From positions 2,469,008 through 2,533,007 of the forward strand of contig CM119266.1 of NCBI GenBank assembly GCA_051294375.1: 64,000 nt of DNA. The letters run 5' to 3'. The position numbers and the translations under genes were made by a program. Below the pieces are notes generated by a model that worked only from the letters and a program-made list of their open reading frames with translations, had not been told where the DNA came from and searched no databases. Shown here piece after piece: positions 49,434 to 60,519 of the stretch (positions are counted from its first letter, which is position 1; each line of letters opens with the position of its first letter). This stretch comes from Paraspadella gotoi (taxonomy: Eukaryota > Chaetognatha).

Positions 49434-49755
49434 GAGTACTCGCAGAGCAACTCTATAAGTCACTCTTCGGTCTGTCGGTCGGTCGGTCCGTCGGTATATC
49501 TGTCGGTCGGTCTGTCCCACTTACGATTAAAATATATATAATTTGCCTATAGTTGGTTGCTTTTTTGTTAAGACAGAAAAACCTCAAATCTAAGGGATTC
49601 AAGAGCCGCCTTAAGGAAAAGACGGAATTTTGATGCAGTGTATGTCATAAATACATGGGCTAAGAAAGTTATTGTAGTCATGTTATGTCATGTCATATCA
49701 CGTAATATCATGTTATGAGAAATACATGTGATAAGGCAGTCACTGCGGCGCAACA
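49434..49755 (+). mobile_element. MITE, GTTGCGCC-terminal family (copy C)
   Basis: Starts GTTGCGCCACGAGTACTCGC and ends CAGTCACTGCGGCGCAACAC. The inside carries AGCAACTCTATAAGTCAC, a GTCGGTCGGT repeat, a TATATATA segment and a GTCATGTTATGTCATGTCAT repeat. It lies 135 bp upstream of the start codon of secreted paralogue 1, so it could contribute to that promoter region. Confidence 0.8.
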
Positions 49756-49949
49756 CATTTGAATTGCCTTTCTTGTTCTATTTCGTTGAGCTCCGGCGAA
49801 TAACTTAGAAGAGAAGGATAACGATATGATTTTGAAACATGAGCAATAGAGTGGAGCTCTTGAGAAAAAAAATTTGATTTGAGTCAATTAACAATAATAA
49901 TTTTATGCGAGTACAAAAAGTATTTGGTTCATATTGTGTCGGGAACAGA

Positions 49950-50110
49950 AAAGCAAAATACAATATATTTATAGAATTATCCTTATAAAATAAGAAATTT
50001 TCCAAAAAAAATTTTTTAAAATTTTTATCAAAGATTCAGATTTCTCATAAAAAGTTAGACCAAAAATATAAAACATGTTATCACAAATTTTTATGTCTAC
50101 AATATCAAAG
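49950..50110. mobile_element. Partial palindromic element (copy 3)
   Basis: CAATATATTTATAGAATTATCC and GATTCAGATTTCTCATAAAAAG match, with divergence, the left half of the palindromic element. The right half is not clear. Confidence 0.4.
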
Positions 50111-50590
50111 TTAAAAAAAAATGTTAAAATTCTCAACTTTTTAACTCTCTGTAGTAGAAAATATTATTTGAAAAACCGATATTAAGGATAAGGATATTAC
50201 TACAAAAAAAATCTCATTTGCTCTACTGTTAGGCTAAAAAAATTTTTTAAAAGGCATGATTTTTTGGAGTTATACATACGGAATCAGCAAAAAAATATTG
50301 TTAACTCGCTTAATATTTTCATCACTTAACCCTAATGAGCAACCCAAAACTTTCATACAGGATGCAACGAGATATATACACTTAGCACTTTGAGATAGTA
50401 TGAACCGTTTTGGTGGAAAGAAAAAACGTTTTGCCAATTCTATAAGAAAAACTCAAACTTGCTGAAATTCGTAGGAAAACAGTTTTGTTTAATCTGACTT
50501 TTTTCATTGAATCTGTCATCTCTCTTTAAACTTTTTTAAAATTCTATGATTGATAATTTGACAATTATTTAAAATTTGTAATTTGCTACT
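50110..50590. other. AT-rich DNA, no gene seen
   Basis: Long A and T runs. No frame or repeat is recognised. Confidence 0.5.
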
Positions 50591-51010
50591 CACACTGCAT
50601 CCCTGTATTTACCAGAGTATGTTTTCATCGTCCACTTAAAGCGTCTAATGCAAGCATCCAACAGATGGAAAATGAAACCCGAAAGAGGAAAGGATTAAGG
50701 AAGAGGATTCCGGAAGAGGAAGAAGATTCTGGAATGATTTCGAACGTGGATTTTGGAAGCCAAATCCAGTAAGGAACAATAGTTTCCGGAAGAGGAAAAA
50801 GAAGGTTCCAGAAGAGGAAGAGGAGGATTCCGAAGAAGGAATCTGGCTTCGTCTACTTCCCATTATAAATAGCCTCTGTTTCTGGCTTTGATTCCTCTGT
50901 CCTAAATCTGACACCGTGCTTGCGCTTGTTCTTAGTGAAATAAATATCCACTTTGGTTTCATGTTGAAATCCCTGTCTACTTCTTAAATGTGGTACAGAG
51001 TGGATTCGAC
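50590..51010 (+). mobile_element. Possible solo LTR with primer-binding site
   Basis: A purine-rich stretch is followed by TATAAAT (near 50867), AATAAA (near 50940) and then TGGTACAGAGTGGATTCGAC at 50991. The last sequence resembles the complement of the 3' end of initiator tRNA-Met, which primes many LTR retroelements. The order TATA, polyadenylation signal, primer site is what an LTR and its leader show. A partner LTR or pol gene was not found, and the left end is undefined. Confidence 0.35.
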
Positions 51011-51224
51011 AACCACGACTCCAACAGGAAGAGTAAAAACCTTACCACCAAGACCACGCCACTCAAGAAAATGGACTTCGCCATCAGAAGAAAGACGGAA
51101 ATATCGATCGCATGAGAAGTTTCAGATGATGAAATGAATATACGAACTCGTCGCGTAGATATATCCGGTTATCATTTCCTCGTGGACTTATTTGTAATAG
51201 CGTTAATATGGATAAGAGGCGAAG

Positions 51225-51360
51225 TGGCAGCAATGGAACGGCTTCGAAACCAGCTTGGGGTTTTCCAACCCCAACGCCGGGTAAGCGCCATCGATCCCGA
51301 TATCTGAGGGTCATGAGCTGATGGCTTTACTCATGAGACACCGGGTCACGACTGCGGGTG
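51225..51360 (-). mobile_element. tRNA-derived SINE, family 1 (copy e)
   Basis: On the minus strand: GTGACCCGGTGTCTCATGAG, AAGCCATCAGCTCATGACCC, GGGATCGATGG (B box, altered) and CCCCAAGCTGG. It matches the copy at 40.8 kb. Confidence 0.7.
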
Positions 51361-51369
51361 TATGATTAT

Positions 51370-51930
51370 AAGCTGCTATTCCGAAACAATAATAACAAAA
51401 CAGACTAAATCGGAGTGATTAACAATTGAACAGTCGACACTTTTTGCGGTCTCATCGAAATATAGAAAGGATAGCACGGAATCACATTCAAACAATTTTC
51501 TATAACTATTTGTTTTTTATTTCAAGGTTTTCATCTGAAAGAGCTAAAACTAACAAAAACGTCATGTCAGTAAACGGTTTTGTAATCGACTTTTGTACTG
51601 CGAAAAAAGGAGACATGAAAATGAAATTCATTAAAAAAAAATGTGACCAAATATATAATTAGATGAGAACTTGAAACTTATAGACGTTGAGTTAAAAAAA
51701 AATTATTTACTGAAAAAAAAATTGAAAAAAAATAATTATGAGACTGATGAACAATTACGAAATGTAGAGGATAAAAAAATTAAGAGAATCAAAAACAGAT
51801 ACTGATATAAAAAATTGTGATGAATGAATGTGAATTGAAATGATGTTTGAATGAACAAAAACTGACGCCGCTTAATCGTTCATCTTCAAAGTTTCTGAAT
51901 CGGAAAAAAAAAGGGGGAAAAAATTGTTGA
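51370..51930. other. AT-rich DNA, no gene seen
   Basis: One plus-strand frame of 78 codons at 51426 has no recognisable features. Confidence 0.45.
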
Positions 51931-52011
51931 CGCTTTATCTTTGGCAACAACAACGACAACAAACAAAGTCAAAACAACAACGACAACAAATTATTCTACT
52001 CTTTCTCTCAC

Positions 52012-53101
52012 CTCCCTCTCCTTTTCCTCTTCCTTCTTTCTCCTTCTTCTCCTTCTTCTCCTTCCTCCCCTTCTTCTCCTTCTTCTCCTTCTTCTCCTTC
52101 CTCCCCTTCTTCCCAAGCGTGATCATCCCCATGTCGACGGCCGACTCGGCGTCCAACTCCGACTTCGGTTCATGAACGACGACAGGAGCGAAGGCGACGG
52201 CGCAGCACTCCGCCTCCAGCCGCAGCGTGTAGTTGCCAGGCAGCAGCAGGCGCCAGAATTCTCCCCATTTCGTCGTCCGCGAGACGACGTCCTCTCGGCC
52301 GACGACGACGACGGAGGCGTTGACGATCGTCACTCCTTTCCAATTTATGGTCACACCTTTGACGCCGATGAGACCCTAAATATCTACCACTATTTAGGTA
52401 AGTCGGTATTGGGCAGAGACAGACAGACTGACACGGGACTCGTAGTGTTCCATCCGCAGTCCTAATGACTTCCCTCTGCGTTGGCAAAGCGAGACCGTCC
52501 TAGGGTAACCGCGCCAGTGACTGGAGGCGTCACTGAGGGTCGGAAGCCCCCAAAGCCAACAGTGAGATTCCCCATCCCAATGGGCATCACAGGCAACCCG
52601 GCTGTTGCCATAGTGTTACCTTTACGATGTTAGTTTTTATGTTATATTTTTATCAGTGTAGTTTTTATTTGTTTACTGTCTTCCAGTCTTTTTTTCTGTT
52701 ATTGATCTTTTACTAGTTTTGTTTTCAATTATGTTAATATCGTTTTTGTTATTAATAAAAATATAAAATTTCAAGAGATTAAAAAGAAAAATATAGTTTT
52801 ATTAGATACAAAACTCCACGAAAAATGAAAAATTTATCCATGCGTTTTTCCTTTCATGATTATTATACATTTACACAATCTTCACCCCGGTGAATGAAAC
52901 CGACCTCACGCTCCGACCGATGGAATAGAGATAAGCCTGATCAGGATACTTCTCCACCAAACGAGTCATCGTCTCCATCAAATCCGAGTTGGAAAAGTAG
53001 ACGTTCTTTCCCGGCGTCACGGTCTCCTCTCCGGCGCCATCCGTCCACGGCGTCAAAATGGCGCCCAAAAATAAATAAATAGCCGGCGTCGCCGACAGCA
53101 T
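52012..53101 (-). pseudogene. M14 (CPE/CPD/CPM-type) carboxypeptidase, catalytic core missing
   Basis: Exon 1 (52910-53101) starts with a signal peptide (MLSATPAIYLFLGAILTPW). It then gives the start of the metallocarboxypeptidase domain: NVYFSNSDLMETMTRL and EKYPDQAYLYSIGRS, ending at a GTGAGG donor. Exon 52012-52375, after a TTTAG acceptor, encodes the transthyretin-like domain that follows the catalytic domain in this subfamily: GVKGV, NASVVVVG, GEFWRLLLPGNYTLRLEA. It then runs into a Lys/Glu-rich stretch and a possible GTGAGA donor at 52011. Only 534 bp separate the two, but the catalytic domain between them needs about 900 bp of coding DNA, and no HxxE zinc-site exon is visible. The locus is therefore deleted, rearranged or misassembled. 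Family members trim basic residues from secreted peptides. Confidence 0.65.
52460..52640. other. Unrecognised GC-rich segment in the carboxypeptidase intron
   Basis: Balanced-composition sequence (CCTAGGGTAACCGCGCC, GACTGGAGGCGTCACTG) between the two carboxypeptidase exons, followed by T-rich DNA. No frame shows carboxypeptidase motifs. It may be part of an inserted element. Confidence 0.35.
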
Positions 53102-53104
53102 TTT

Positions 53105-53910
53105 TGAACGGGGGGGGGACAACCCGAGAGAGGAACTTCGGGCCGGAATATCCGACTAAGATCTTATAGTATGAGCTTCCATTTAATTATTTAATTCAAG
53201 CCTAAACTTCGTTAAATATTATCGCCTAAAAAGACGATTTAATATTCGATTCTTTTCCGTCGTTGCTTTTTTTAAATCCAAAGCGAAAGCGTTGGGTTTA
53301 ATTTTATTTTTTTAAACAATGGAGATTAAAAAAAACAAACTTTCTGATTTTTAAAATCAGAAAAGTCAAATCTGTCAACTCGCTAAAGTTTAATCGTAGC
53401 AGAATGTAAGTTTTGACAAATAATATTTTTTTGTCAAAATGTATAAGTTACATGAAAAAAAATGTATTTGAAAAAAATAAATAAAGATTTAAAAATAAAG
53501 AAAATTTCTTCATTCCTGGGATTATGAGCCATAGCTGCCCTTTCGATATCCTCCTATTATTCCTATTACTCCAGTGGAAATATAAACAAAAAATGAACGA
53601 ACCAACGGAAGGAATAAAAATGGAGCAATGAAGCGAACAATTTTCATAACGTCACTAAGTGTAGATAAAAGGAAGAATTATTCACTGCTTTACTGAGAAG
53701 CTCGAAAATGATCTTTATCTTCCTTAACACTTTGCTAATATAAAAACAAAATTAAATATTATTAAATTGTATAATTATAATTATAGTATTATCAGTTTTA
53801 TTATTATTATTACTTTGTCTCGCTCCACGACCAATCAGTTTCCTGCGATCTTATTTTCTAGCAACACTTCCATTCCTTATTGCGTTTTGCCATTTGCCAT
53901 TTGCCATTTG
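53105..53910. other. AT-rich intergenic DNA between two minus-strand genes
   Basis: Probably contains the 5' flank of the carboxypeptidase gene and the 3' flank of secreted paralogue 2. A three-fold GCCATTT repeat at 53888-53910 directly follows the paralogue 2 stop codon. No other gene is seen. Confidence 0.5.
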
Positions 53911-53911
53911 C

Positions 53912-55490
53912 TCAACCACAAATCCGCCCTGGCCTTTCATCTCCCTCATAAATCTTCAATCTGGAGAAATTACAAGCTTTCTTCCCAGTCGACTCTCGGC
54001 ACACGAGCCCCAAGCACTTCGTCGGCTTCCGGAGATAGACGGGGATCCTGAAAAATTCTGAGGAGTTGCCGTTGATGGGGCTGTAGTGAAGACTGGAGAC
54101 TTTGACGACGCGGACCCAACTCTGAAGAAAATTGGACCCTTGAGTCAAGTTGGACAGGAAGACTTCAAAGGCGAGAGGAACTTTCTTTGAACTTTGCGGC
54201 TTCGTGAGGCGAAACCCGACGATCGTCTGGAGGTCGGGGAAGGGGATTCGGAGAGGGCCCCGAATACGAATGGCCGAAAGGGGGTTTGGGATTGTGTGAG
54301 GGTCTTGTCAAACTGTTACGTCAAATGACAGGTTTATAAATTATAACTACGAGCTATGTCTTATATATGGAAGACGATTCGGCGTGCGGATCTGATAGTA
54401 TGCCGCCATTTTAGGCGTACAAAATTTGATAAAGAAATATATGAAATATTATTTCGTTCCTTTTTACCTTCGGCCTTTTGAAACAGGCAAAGCAGATGTC
54501 TTTGTGGGGGACCACATTTCGGATGCAGGTGTTTTGGAAGCATTCTTTTCTAAACGGGCAATCGCTATTGTCGATTTTGCCCACCGACTCGTTAAAAGGG
54601 ACGTGACCGAAAAAGTCAGCTTCTTTTTTCAGCGCAATCTGGAGTCCTATTCCTTTATTTTAGGAGTTGGCGGAAAGAGGGAGAATGATGATAATGATCA
54701 TCTTATAGAGAGTGATAGATTTAAGTATTAATATCTACTAAGTAAACAACTTTTCAGGATCTCAAAAGTAATTGATCCCATGACAAAAGAGTATGCCCTT
54801 GCCCAAGGCAACATAAGCTTTTTCACTAGAATTAGAGAAAACAAAGTTTTTTTTGTTGTTACAAACCACGATTTTTTGTATTAGACATAGAAACAGGACA
54901 TGTTTCGGCTTCGGTTCAAAGATTTAAAATTAAATTTGTATGGTGGACTAAAATCCACCAACCGTTCATCAGCGGCCATTGGTGCCGGAGGCAAGTCATT
55001 CGCCTCCCAACCCAAAGGTCCGGGGTTCTAGCCCGGTGGCCGCCTAGCAGTTAAGGGGGACGGGGCGCTTAACCCGCCTGTAACTCGGTGTTACAGCCTG
55101 ATCCGAAGCTCAGGGACTGCATATATTGAACGGTTCTGTCATTAACACTTATCAATAATTACTGTCTCTTCATTTGCATTCTTTCGATGATACGTTGTAA
55201 AAATTATGAATAAGTGATTAATTCTGTCAATTTCGTGCGCTTCGTCAAATTGTGCTTGAATGCAATTGTGGCCTTTACTCACCCGCTTCGCATGTCCTTC
55301 TAACGACCACGAGTTTCCCGCCGAATCTTTCTACAACACCAGACGGACGAGTTGATGGAGAAGATGAAGATGCTGATGTAGTTTTTAACGATACAGACTC
55401 CTTCGACAGCGACGACGACTTGGCAGCGAAAATAAACGTTGAAATAAGCAAAAGGAGATAACAGACCGACAGACGGACGGACAGCGCCAT
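53912..55490 (-). CDS. Secreted protein of unknown family, paralogue 2
   Basis: Three exons on the minus strand: 55283-55490, 54468-54646 and 53912-54226, stop TGA at 53912-53914. They give about 233 residues. Exon 1 encodes a signal peptide (LSVCYLLLLISTFIFAAK), a Ser-rich stretch, and RFGGKLVVVRRTCEA. Exon 2 has LKKEADFFGHV, a Cys-rich part (CPFRKECFQNTC) and ends CFKRPK. Exon 3 opens TIVGFRLTKPQ, has VPLAFEVFLSNLT and TKCLGLVCREST, and ends RICG. Phases are 1 and 0, as in paralogue 1. The two proteins align along their whole length with roughly one third identical positions, more in exons 1 and 3. The start at 55490 was chosen because it opens the signal peptide. Intron 1 carries a SINE. 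Function is unknown; extracellular location is inferred. Confidence 0.75.
54960..55150 (+). mobile_element. tRNA-derived SINE, family 2 (copy b)
   Basis: CATTGGTGCCGGAGGCAAGT (A-box region), GGGGTTCTAGCCC (B box), then GCAGTTAAGGGGGACGGGGC and a GTGTTACAGCCTGATCC body. It is in intron 1 of secreted paralogue 2. Its partner is at 29.4-29.6 kb. Confidence 0.7.
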
Positions 55491-55499
55491 TCTCTGCAG

Positions 55500-56500
55500 G
55501 GTGAAATCTCGGCAAAAAACCTCTACGATTCTCGACAAAGACTGACGGATTCCGGCAAAGCCAAAGTCTCTATGATAGGGATTAGCAGTATTCGACAAAA
55601 TTTCTATTTTTCTATCGGCCGAAAAATAATAGGGAATTTGATTAGGTTAGGAAAGTAGAGTTAAACCGGAGGCGGAAATATCGACCCCTGAAAGGTAAAC
55701 TAAAGTTTCTCCAATGATAAAATAAACACGTAGTTTGTTTTCTTTATATCCTTATATCATTTCCTCTTCGTCTCGTCGCTATAAAGACAATAACAATAAT
55801 AATAATAACAATAATAATAACAATAATAATAATGACAAAAATCTGTCTTTTACTGAATTTTTCTTTGTATTTTGACTTTCTTTTTTGCTATTTAAAATAG
55901 TTTAGAGATGAAAGGAAAAATTCGTTGTAATAGCAATTTTTATTTTTATTATTGTACATGTTTCGACTCTTAGTGTTACGAGTCTTTTTCTTCAAATATA
56001 TTAAGTTGACAATGCTAACTGTTTGTTCGTCAGGCATACTGTTACACTACATAGGGTTTTTTTTTTTAATTTCAAATAACGAGTTGAACTTGTTAAGGAA
56101 TACCGTCGCATTGAAAAGGGAAGATTTAGAATGTTTATTTGATAATATTTTAACAATTATTTTGCAAAATATTTTTTGTCATCTTCAAATGTAAGTCTCT
56201 AACGAGGAGACAGTTTTCCCATTAAAAGCGAGAGCGTCTCAGTTTTAAGAAGAGGAATGAAAAGTTGAAAGCTAATGGTCGAAATTCTATATCAGAAATG
56301 ATTAGAGAGCTACTTGATGCGGTGACATTACATAATATAATTGATGAAGCAAATGTGGCTTTATTTATACTGTTTTTAAAACATATGCAATTAGCGAATT
56401 TGTCGACCTATTTCCGAAAAAAGTCTAAAAGAGATGCGTCGATGCATCGAAAAATAACGGAAGCAGAAATGGAACTCGAAATGGATCGTTTATGAACTGG
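55500..56500. other. AT-rich flank, ATA/AAC repeats, no confident gene
   Basis: 55785-55835 is an AATAATAAC repeat. A plus-strand frame at 55952-56194 and one at 56265-56495 are open for about 75-80 codons each and lack low complexity, but they lack recognisable domains, and composition does not rise as it does in the called exons. Confidence 0.4.
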
Positions 56501-56543
56501 ATGTGGCTGTCAAAGAGAGAGATGGAGATTGGCGGCGTTTTGA

Positions 56544-56549
<6 letters not shown>

Positions 56550-56576
<27 letters not shown>

Positions 56577-56593
56577 GAGAGAAGAGGAGAGAC

Positions 56594-56627
<34 letters not shown>

Positions 56628-56628
56628 T
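56550..56628 (+). repeat. GA microsatellite
   Basis: Imperfect (GA)n with GGA and ACGA interruptions. Confidence 0.9.
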
Positions 56629-56816
56629 GATGTCTCGTTAGTTCTATTGGTTTCGACGTTTCCCTTTCAAGAGAAAAAGATTTGAAATATTTGCGGCAAA
56701 AAGTTTAATTTGAATTCTTAATTTGATCAGCGCGCATCTCAACAGACATCGGATACAAAATAACAAATAACAATAACAATAACAATAACAAATAACAAAT
56801 AAATTACAAAATAAAC

Positions 56817-58597
56817 GAGACTGTGAAAGAGTCTTGATTGAAAGCTTGCAGGGACCTGCTATGTCATTATCTTGTAAGAGTGATGGAGGCCTTAAACCAC
56901 CAAAGCTGTCCAAAGTCAGGGGCAAGATAGCTTATTTATTAAATGAATGGATAATTTTTATATTGGTTGTACCAATTTCATAAAATTCAGCTCCTTGTAT
57001 TTTGATGCTCGTGCGGAGTACAATAAGTATTCCCGATCTAATACTTAAGGGAGTGGTCTTTTCATACAATTTAAACATTCTTTGAAATATTTTCCACTTC
57101 ATTGATAGGGAAGCCAGGTACTCTGGGAGTGAATAAACGAGACTGTGAAAGAGTCTTGATTGAAAGCTTGCAGGGACCTGCTATGTCATTATCTTGTAAG
57201 AGTGATGGAGGCCTTAAACCACCAAAGCCTGTCTAAAGTCAGGGGCAAGATAGCTTATTTATTAAATGAATGGATAATTTTTATATTGGTTGTACCAATT
57301 TCATAAAATTCAGCTCCTTGTATTTTGATGCTCGTGCGGAGTACAATAATATTCCCCGATCTAATACTTAAGGGAGTGGTCTTTTCATACAATTTAAACA
57401 TTCTTTGAAATATTTTCCACTTCATTGATAGGGAAGCCAGGTACTCTGGGAGTGAATAAACGAGACTGTGAAAGAGTCTTGATTGAAAGCTTGCAGGGAC
57501 CTGCTATGTCATTATCTTGTAAGAGTGATGGAGGCCTTAAACCACCAAAGCCTGTCTAAAGTCAGGGGCAAGATAGCTTATTTATTAAATGAATGGATAA
57601 TTTTATAATGGTTGTACCAATTTCATAAAATTCAGCTCCTTGTATTTTGATGCTCGTGCGGAGTACAATAAGTATTCCCCGATCTAATACTTAAGGGATG
57701 GTCTTTTCATACAATTTAAACATTCTTTGAAATATTTTCCACTTCATTGATAGGGAAGCCAGGTACTCTGGGAGTGAATAAACGAGACTGTGAAAGAGTC
57801 CTGATTGAAAGCTTGCAGGGACCTGCTATGTCATTATCTTGTAAGAGTGATGGAGGCCTTAAACCACCAAAGCCTGTTCCAAAGTCAGGGGCAAGATAGC
57901 TTATTTATTAAATGAATGGATAATTTTTATATTGGTTGTACCAATTTCATAAATTCAGCTCCTTGTATTTTTGATGCTCGTGCGGAGTACAATAAGTATT
58001 CCCCGATCTAATACTTAAGGGAGTGGTCTTTTCATACAATTTAAACATTCTTTGAAATATTTTCCACTTCATTGATAGGAAGCCAGGTACTCTGGGAGTG
58101 AATAAACGAGACTGTGAAAGAGTCTTGATTGAAAGCTTGCAGGGACCTGCTATGTCATTATCTTGTAAGAGTGATGGAGCCTTAAACCACCAAAAGCCTG
58201 TCCAAAGTCAGGGGCAAGATAGCTTATTTATTAAATGAATGGATAATTTTTATATTGGTTGTACCAATTTCATAAAATTCAGCTCCTTGTATTTTGATGC
58301 TCGTGCGGAGTACAATAAGTATTCCCCGATCTAATACTTAAGGGAGTGGTCTTTCATACAATTTAAACATTCTTGAAATATTTTCCACTTCATTGATAGG
58401 GAAGCCAGGTACTCTGGGAGTGAATAACGAGACTGTGAAAGAGTCTTGATTGAAAGCTTGCAGGGACCTGCTATGTCATTATCTTGTAAGAGTGATGGAG
58501 GCCTTAAACCACCAAAGCCTGTCCAAAGTCAGGGGCAAATAGCTTATTTATAAATGAATGGATAATTTTTATATTGGTTGTACCAATTTCATTAAAG
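56817..58597 (+). repeat. Tandem array of 322-bp monomer, 5.5 copies
   Basis: GAGACTGTGAAAGAGTC starts each unit at 56817, 57139, 57462, 57784, 58108 and 58429, so monomers are 321-324 bp. The last copy is cut after TTGTACCAATTTCAT, the same place where the right LTR of the BEL element stops. Units are nearly identical, differing by single bases. The monomer is the repeat found twice in the BEL left LTR and as single copies at 46.4 and 47.4 kb. No coding capacity. Confidence 0.95.
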
Positions 58598-58693
58598 TAT
58601 AATAATAATGACAATTATGATATAATTTTTTATGAATTTATTATCTTACGATACAAAAAGCCATTGCTATATTATTTATTTAGGAAATGTTTT

Positions 58694-59008
58694 CACTCGC
58701 GAAGCAACTCTATAAAACACTTTTCGGTCGGTCTGTCGGTCTGTCCATAGGTCTGTCTCACTTATATTAAAAATGTTCATAACTTGCATATAGCTGGTTG
58801 CTCAAATCTATGGGTCTGTTTGCGCCAACATCAGGAAATCCTAAAACTATAAAGTATAAAAGACGATTTCCTATGCAGTGCGTATCATAAATACACAGAC
58901 TAAAAAGTTATTTTAGTCATGTCATGTCACATCATATCATATCATATCACGTAATGTCATATATAAAAAAAAAAAATATACGTGATAAGGCAGTCACTGA
59001 GGCGCAAC
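58694..59008 (+). mobile_element. MITE, GTTGCGCC-terminal family (copy D)
   Basis: The left end is shortened (CACTCGCGAAGCAACTCTAT). The right end CAGTCACTGAGGCGCAACAC is intact. The internal sequence follows copies A-C. It lies about 100 bp after the 322-bp array. Confidence 0.75.
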
Positions 59009-59009
59009 A

Positions 59010-59360
59010 CATTTTAATAACCATTCTTGTTTTTAGAAAATTAGTCCGATTGAAGATTTAAAAACTAAGAATTAAGTTAAATAAAAGCTAGATTTTTATC
59101 AAAGCATTTTGGCGAAGCATCATTGACACGGCACAATCGACTCATCCACGCGGAAGAGAAACAAGGGCTAACCCGGGCAGACTAATTGAGTTAAACGAAA
59201 CTAATGAAAAACAAATTAAGAAAGAGAATGTGAATTGAGATTCGTGAATTGTGAATTTGTAGTAACGATGTGAGCAGCGGTAAAAGGGTGAGGGCCTTGG
59301 AAAGAATGGCGGAAAACAAAGGGTTCACAAGAGCGTGATTCCCAAGTGCTCACTATTTCC

Positions 59361-59409
<49 letters not shown>

Positions 59410-59778
59410 ACTCTCTCAAAAGAAAAACACTGCTATACATATCCGCTCCAAATGTTTAACGAACTCTTATTTAACGAGATATTTCACTTCGCAAAATAGG
59501 AAAGATGTTTTTTTGTTTTTCAGGAAAAGAAGGCGACTAATCGAATCAACGCGAGCGTCGCCGATGTCACAGACGGAAAAACCTCATTAAATTTTAGGGA
59601 ATTTTTGACGTTGTTATTCCTTTCTTGTAGCCGTTTCTTTTTGTCTTTTTTTTATAAAAAAGGTTTTCAAACTTTTTCCCCAGTTTTCTCTTTCCGTTGA
59701 GGAGAATAACAAGAAAAACCTTTGTCACTTTCCGAGTAAAGGAGGACAAGCGAAAAAGGTCGGCTCGTGTTCTTCTTG
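59010..59778. other. Non-coding DNA with CT microsatellite
   Basis: (CT)n at 59364-59406. No gene is recognised. Confidence 0.5.
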
Positions 59779-60042
59779 ACGATATTTTTCGAAATAGCAC
59801 CATTTTCAGCTTAAATTTAGAATTAAATAAGTTTAAGTTAAAATTTAGATTAAAGTTATGCGATTTGGGTTAAGGTTAAGAATGATTAAGATTAAGGATT
59901 AAGATTAAGGTTTAGTTAAAGTTTGGTATCAGGGTTAGGAATTAAATTAACATTATTGGTGTAAGATTAGAGTTAAATAAATTTAAGTTAAAAATTAGTT
60001 CAGAGATTAGGATCTAAAATGGGCGCTTTTGGAAATAGTGCC
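59778..60042. mobile_element. MITE with GGTTA-rich core (copy 2)
   Basis: The left end GATATTTTTCGAAATAGCAC and the right end GCTTTTGGAAATAGTGCC are imperfect inverted repeats. The core has GGGTTAAGGTTAAG words. It matches the plan of 34227-34469. Confidence 0.6.
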
Positions 60043-60190
60043 GAGATCTCTTCAGCCTCGAAAATAAAAGTCACCGTGTGTTGTAACGAATTAAGCGTCG
60101 AATTCAAAGGAGAATTTTATGTCCGTCGCGATCGAGGATTTACACAGTGAACTTAAGAGAACGAGAGGCTGGACTTTATTTTTTAATTTT

Positions 60191-60517
60191 TATCGAGCCT
60201 TGACCGGCGAAGCCGGGTCAGGCTCTATAATGTTTTAGGGTTGCTTTCCTCTTTGTGGACGTCGTCGTGTCGTCGTCGTCGTGGTCACGCCTGCTTTCTC
60301 ATATATAAAAACTACTACGCTTTTATAGGTTTGGCTTGTGAACTTACCGTTTTTTTTATCGAGCCTAGCCTGACCGGCGAACCGGGTCAGGCCTTATAAT
60401 GTTTTAGGGTTGCTTCTTTGTGACGTCGTCGTCTTCGTTCGTGACGTCGTGGTCACGCTGTTTTCATCTATATAAAAACTACTACGCTTTTATAGTTGGC
60501 TGTGACTTACCGTTTTT
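60191..60517 (+). repeat. 166-bp tandem duplication with a hairpin head
   Basis: Units begin TATCGAGCC at 60191 and 60357. Each opens with a strong stem-loop (GAGCC..TGACCGGCGAA, loop, CCGGGTCAGGC), followed by TATAATGTTTTAGGGTTGCT, a GTCGTC-rich stretch and AAAACTACTACGCTTTTATA. The copies differ by several indels. The function is unknown. Confidence 0.8.
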
Positions 60518-60519
60518 TT

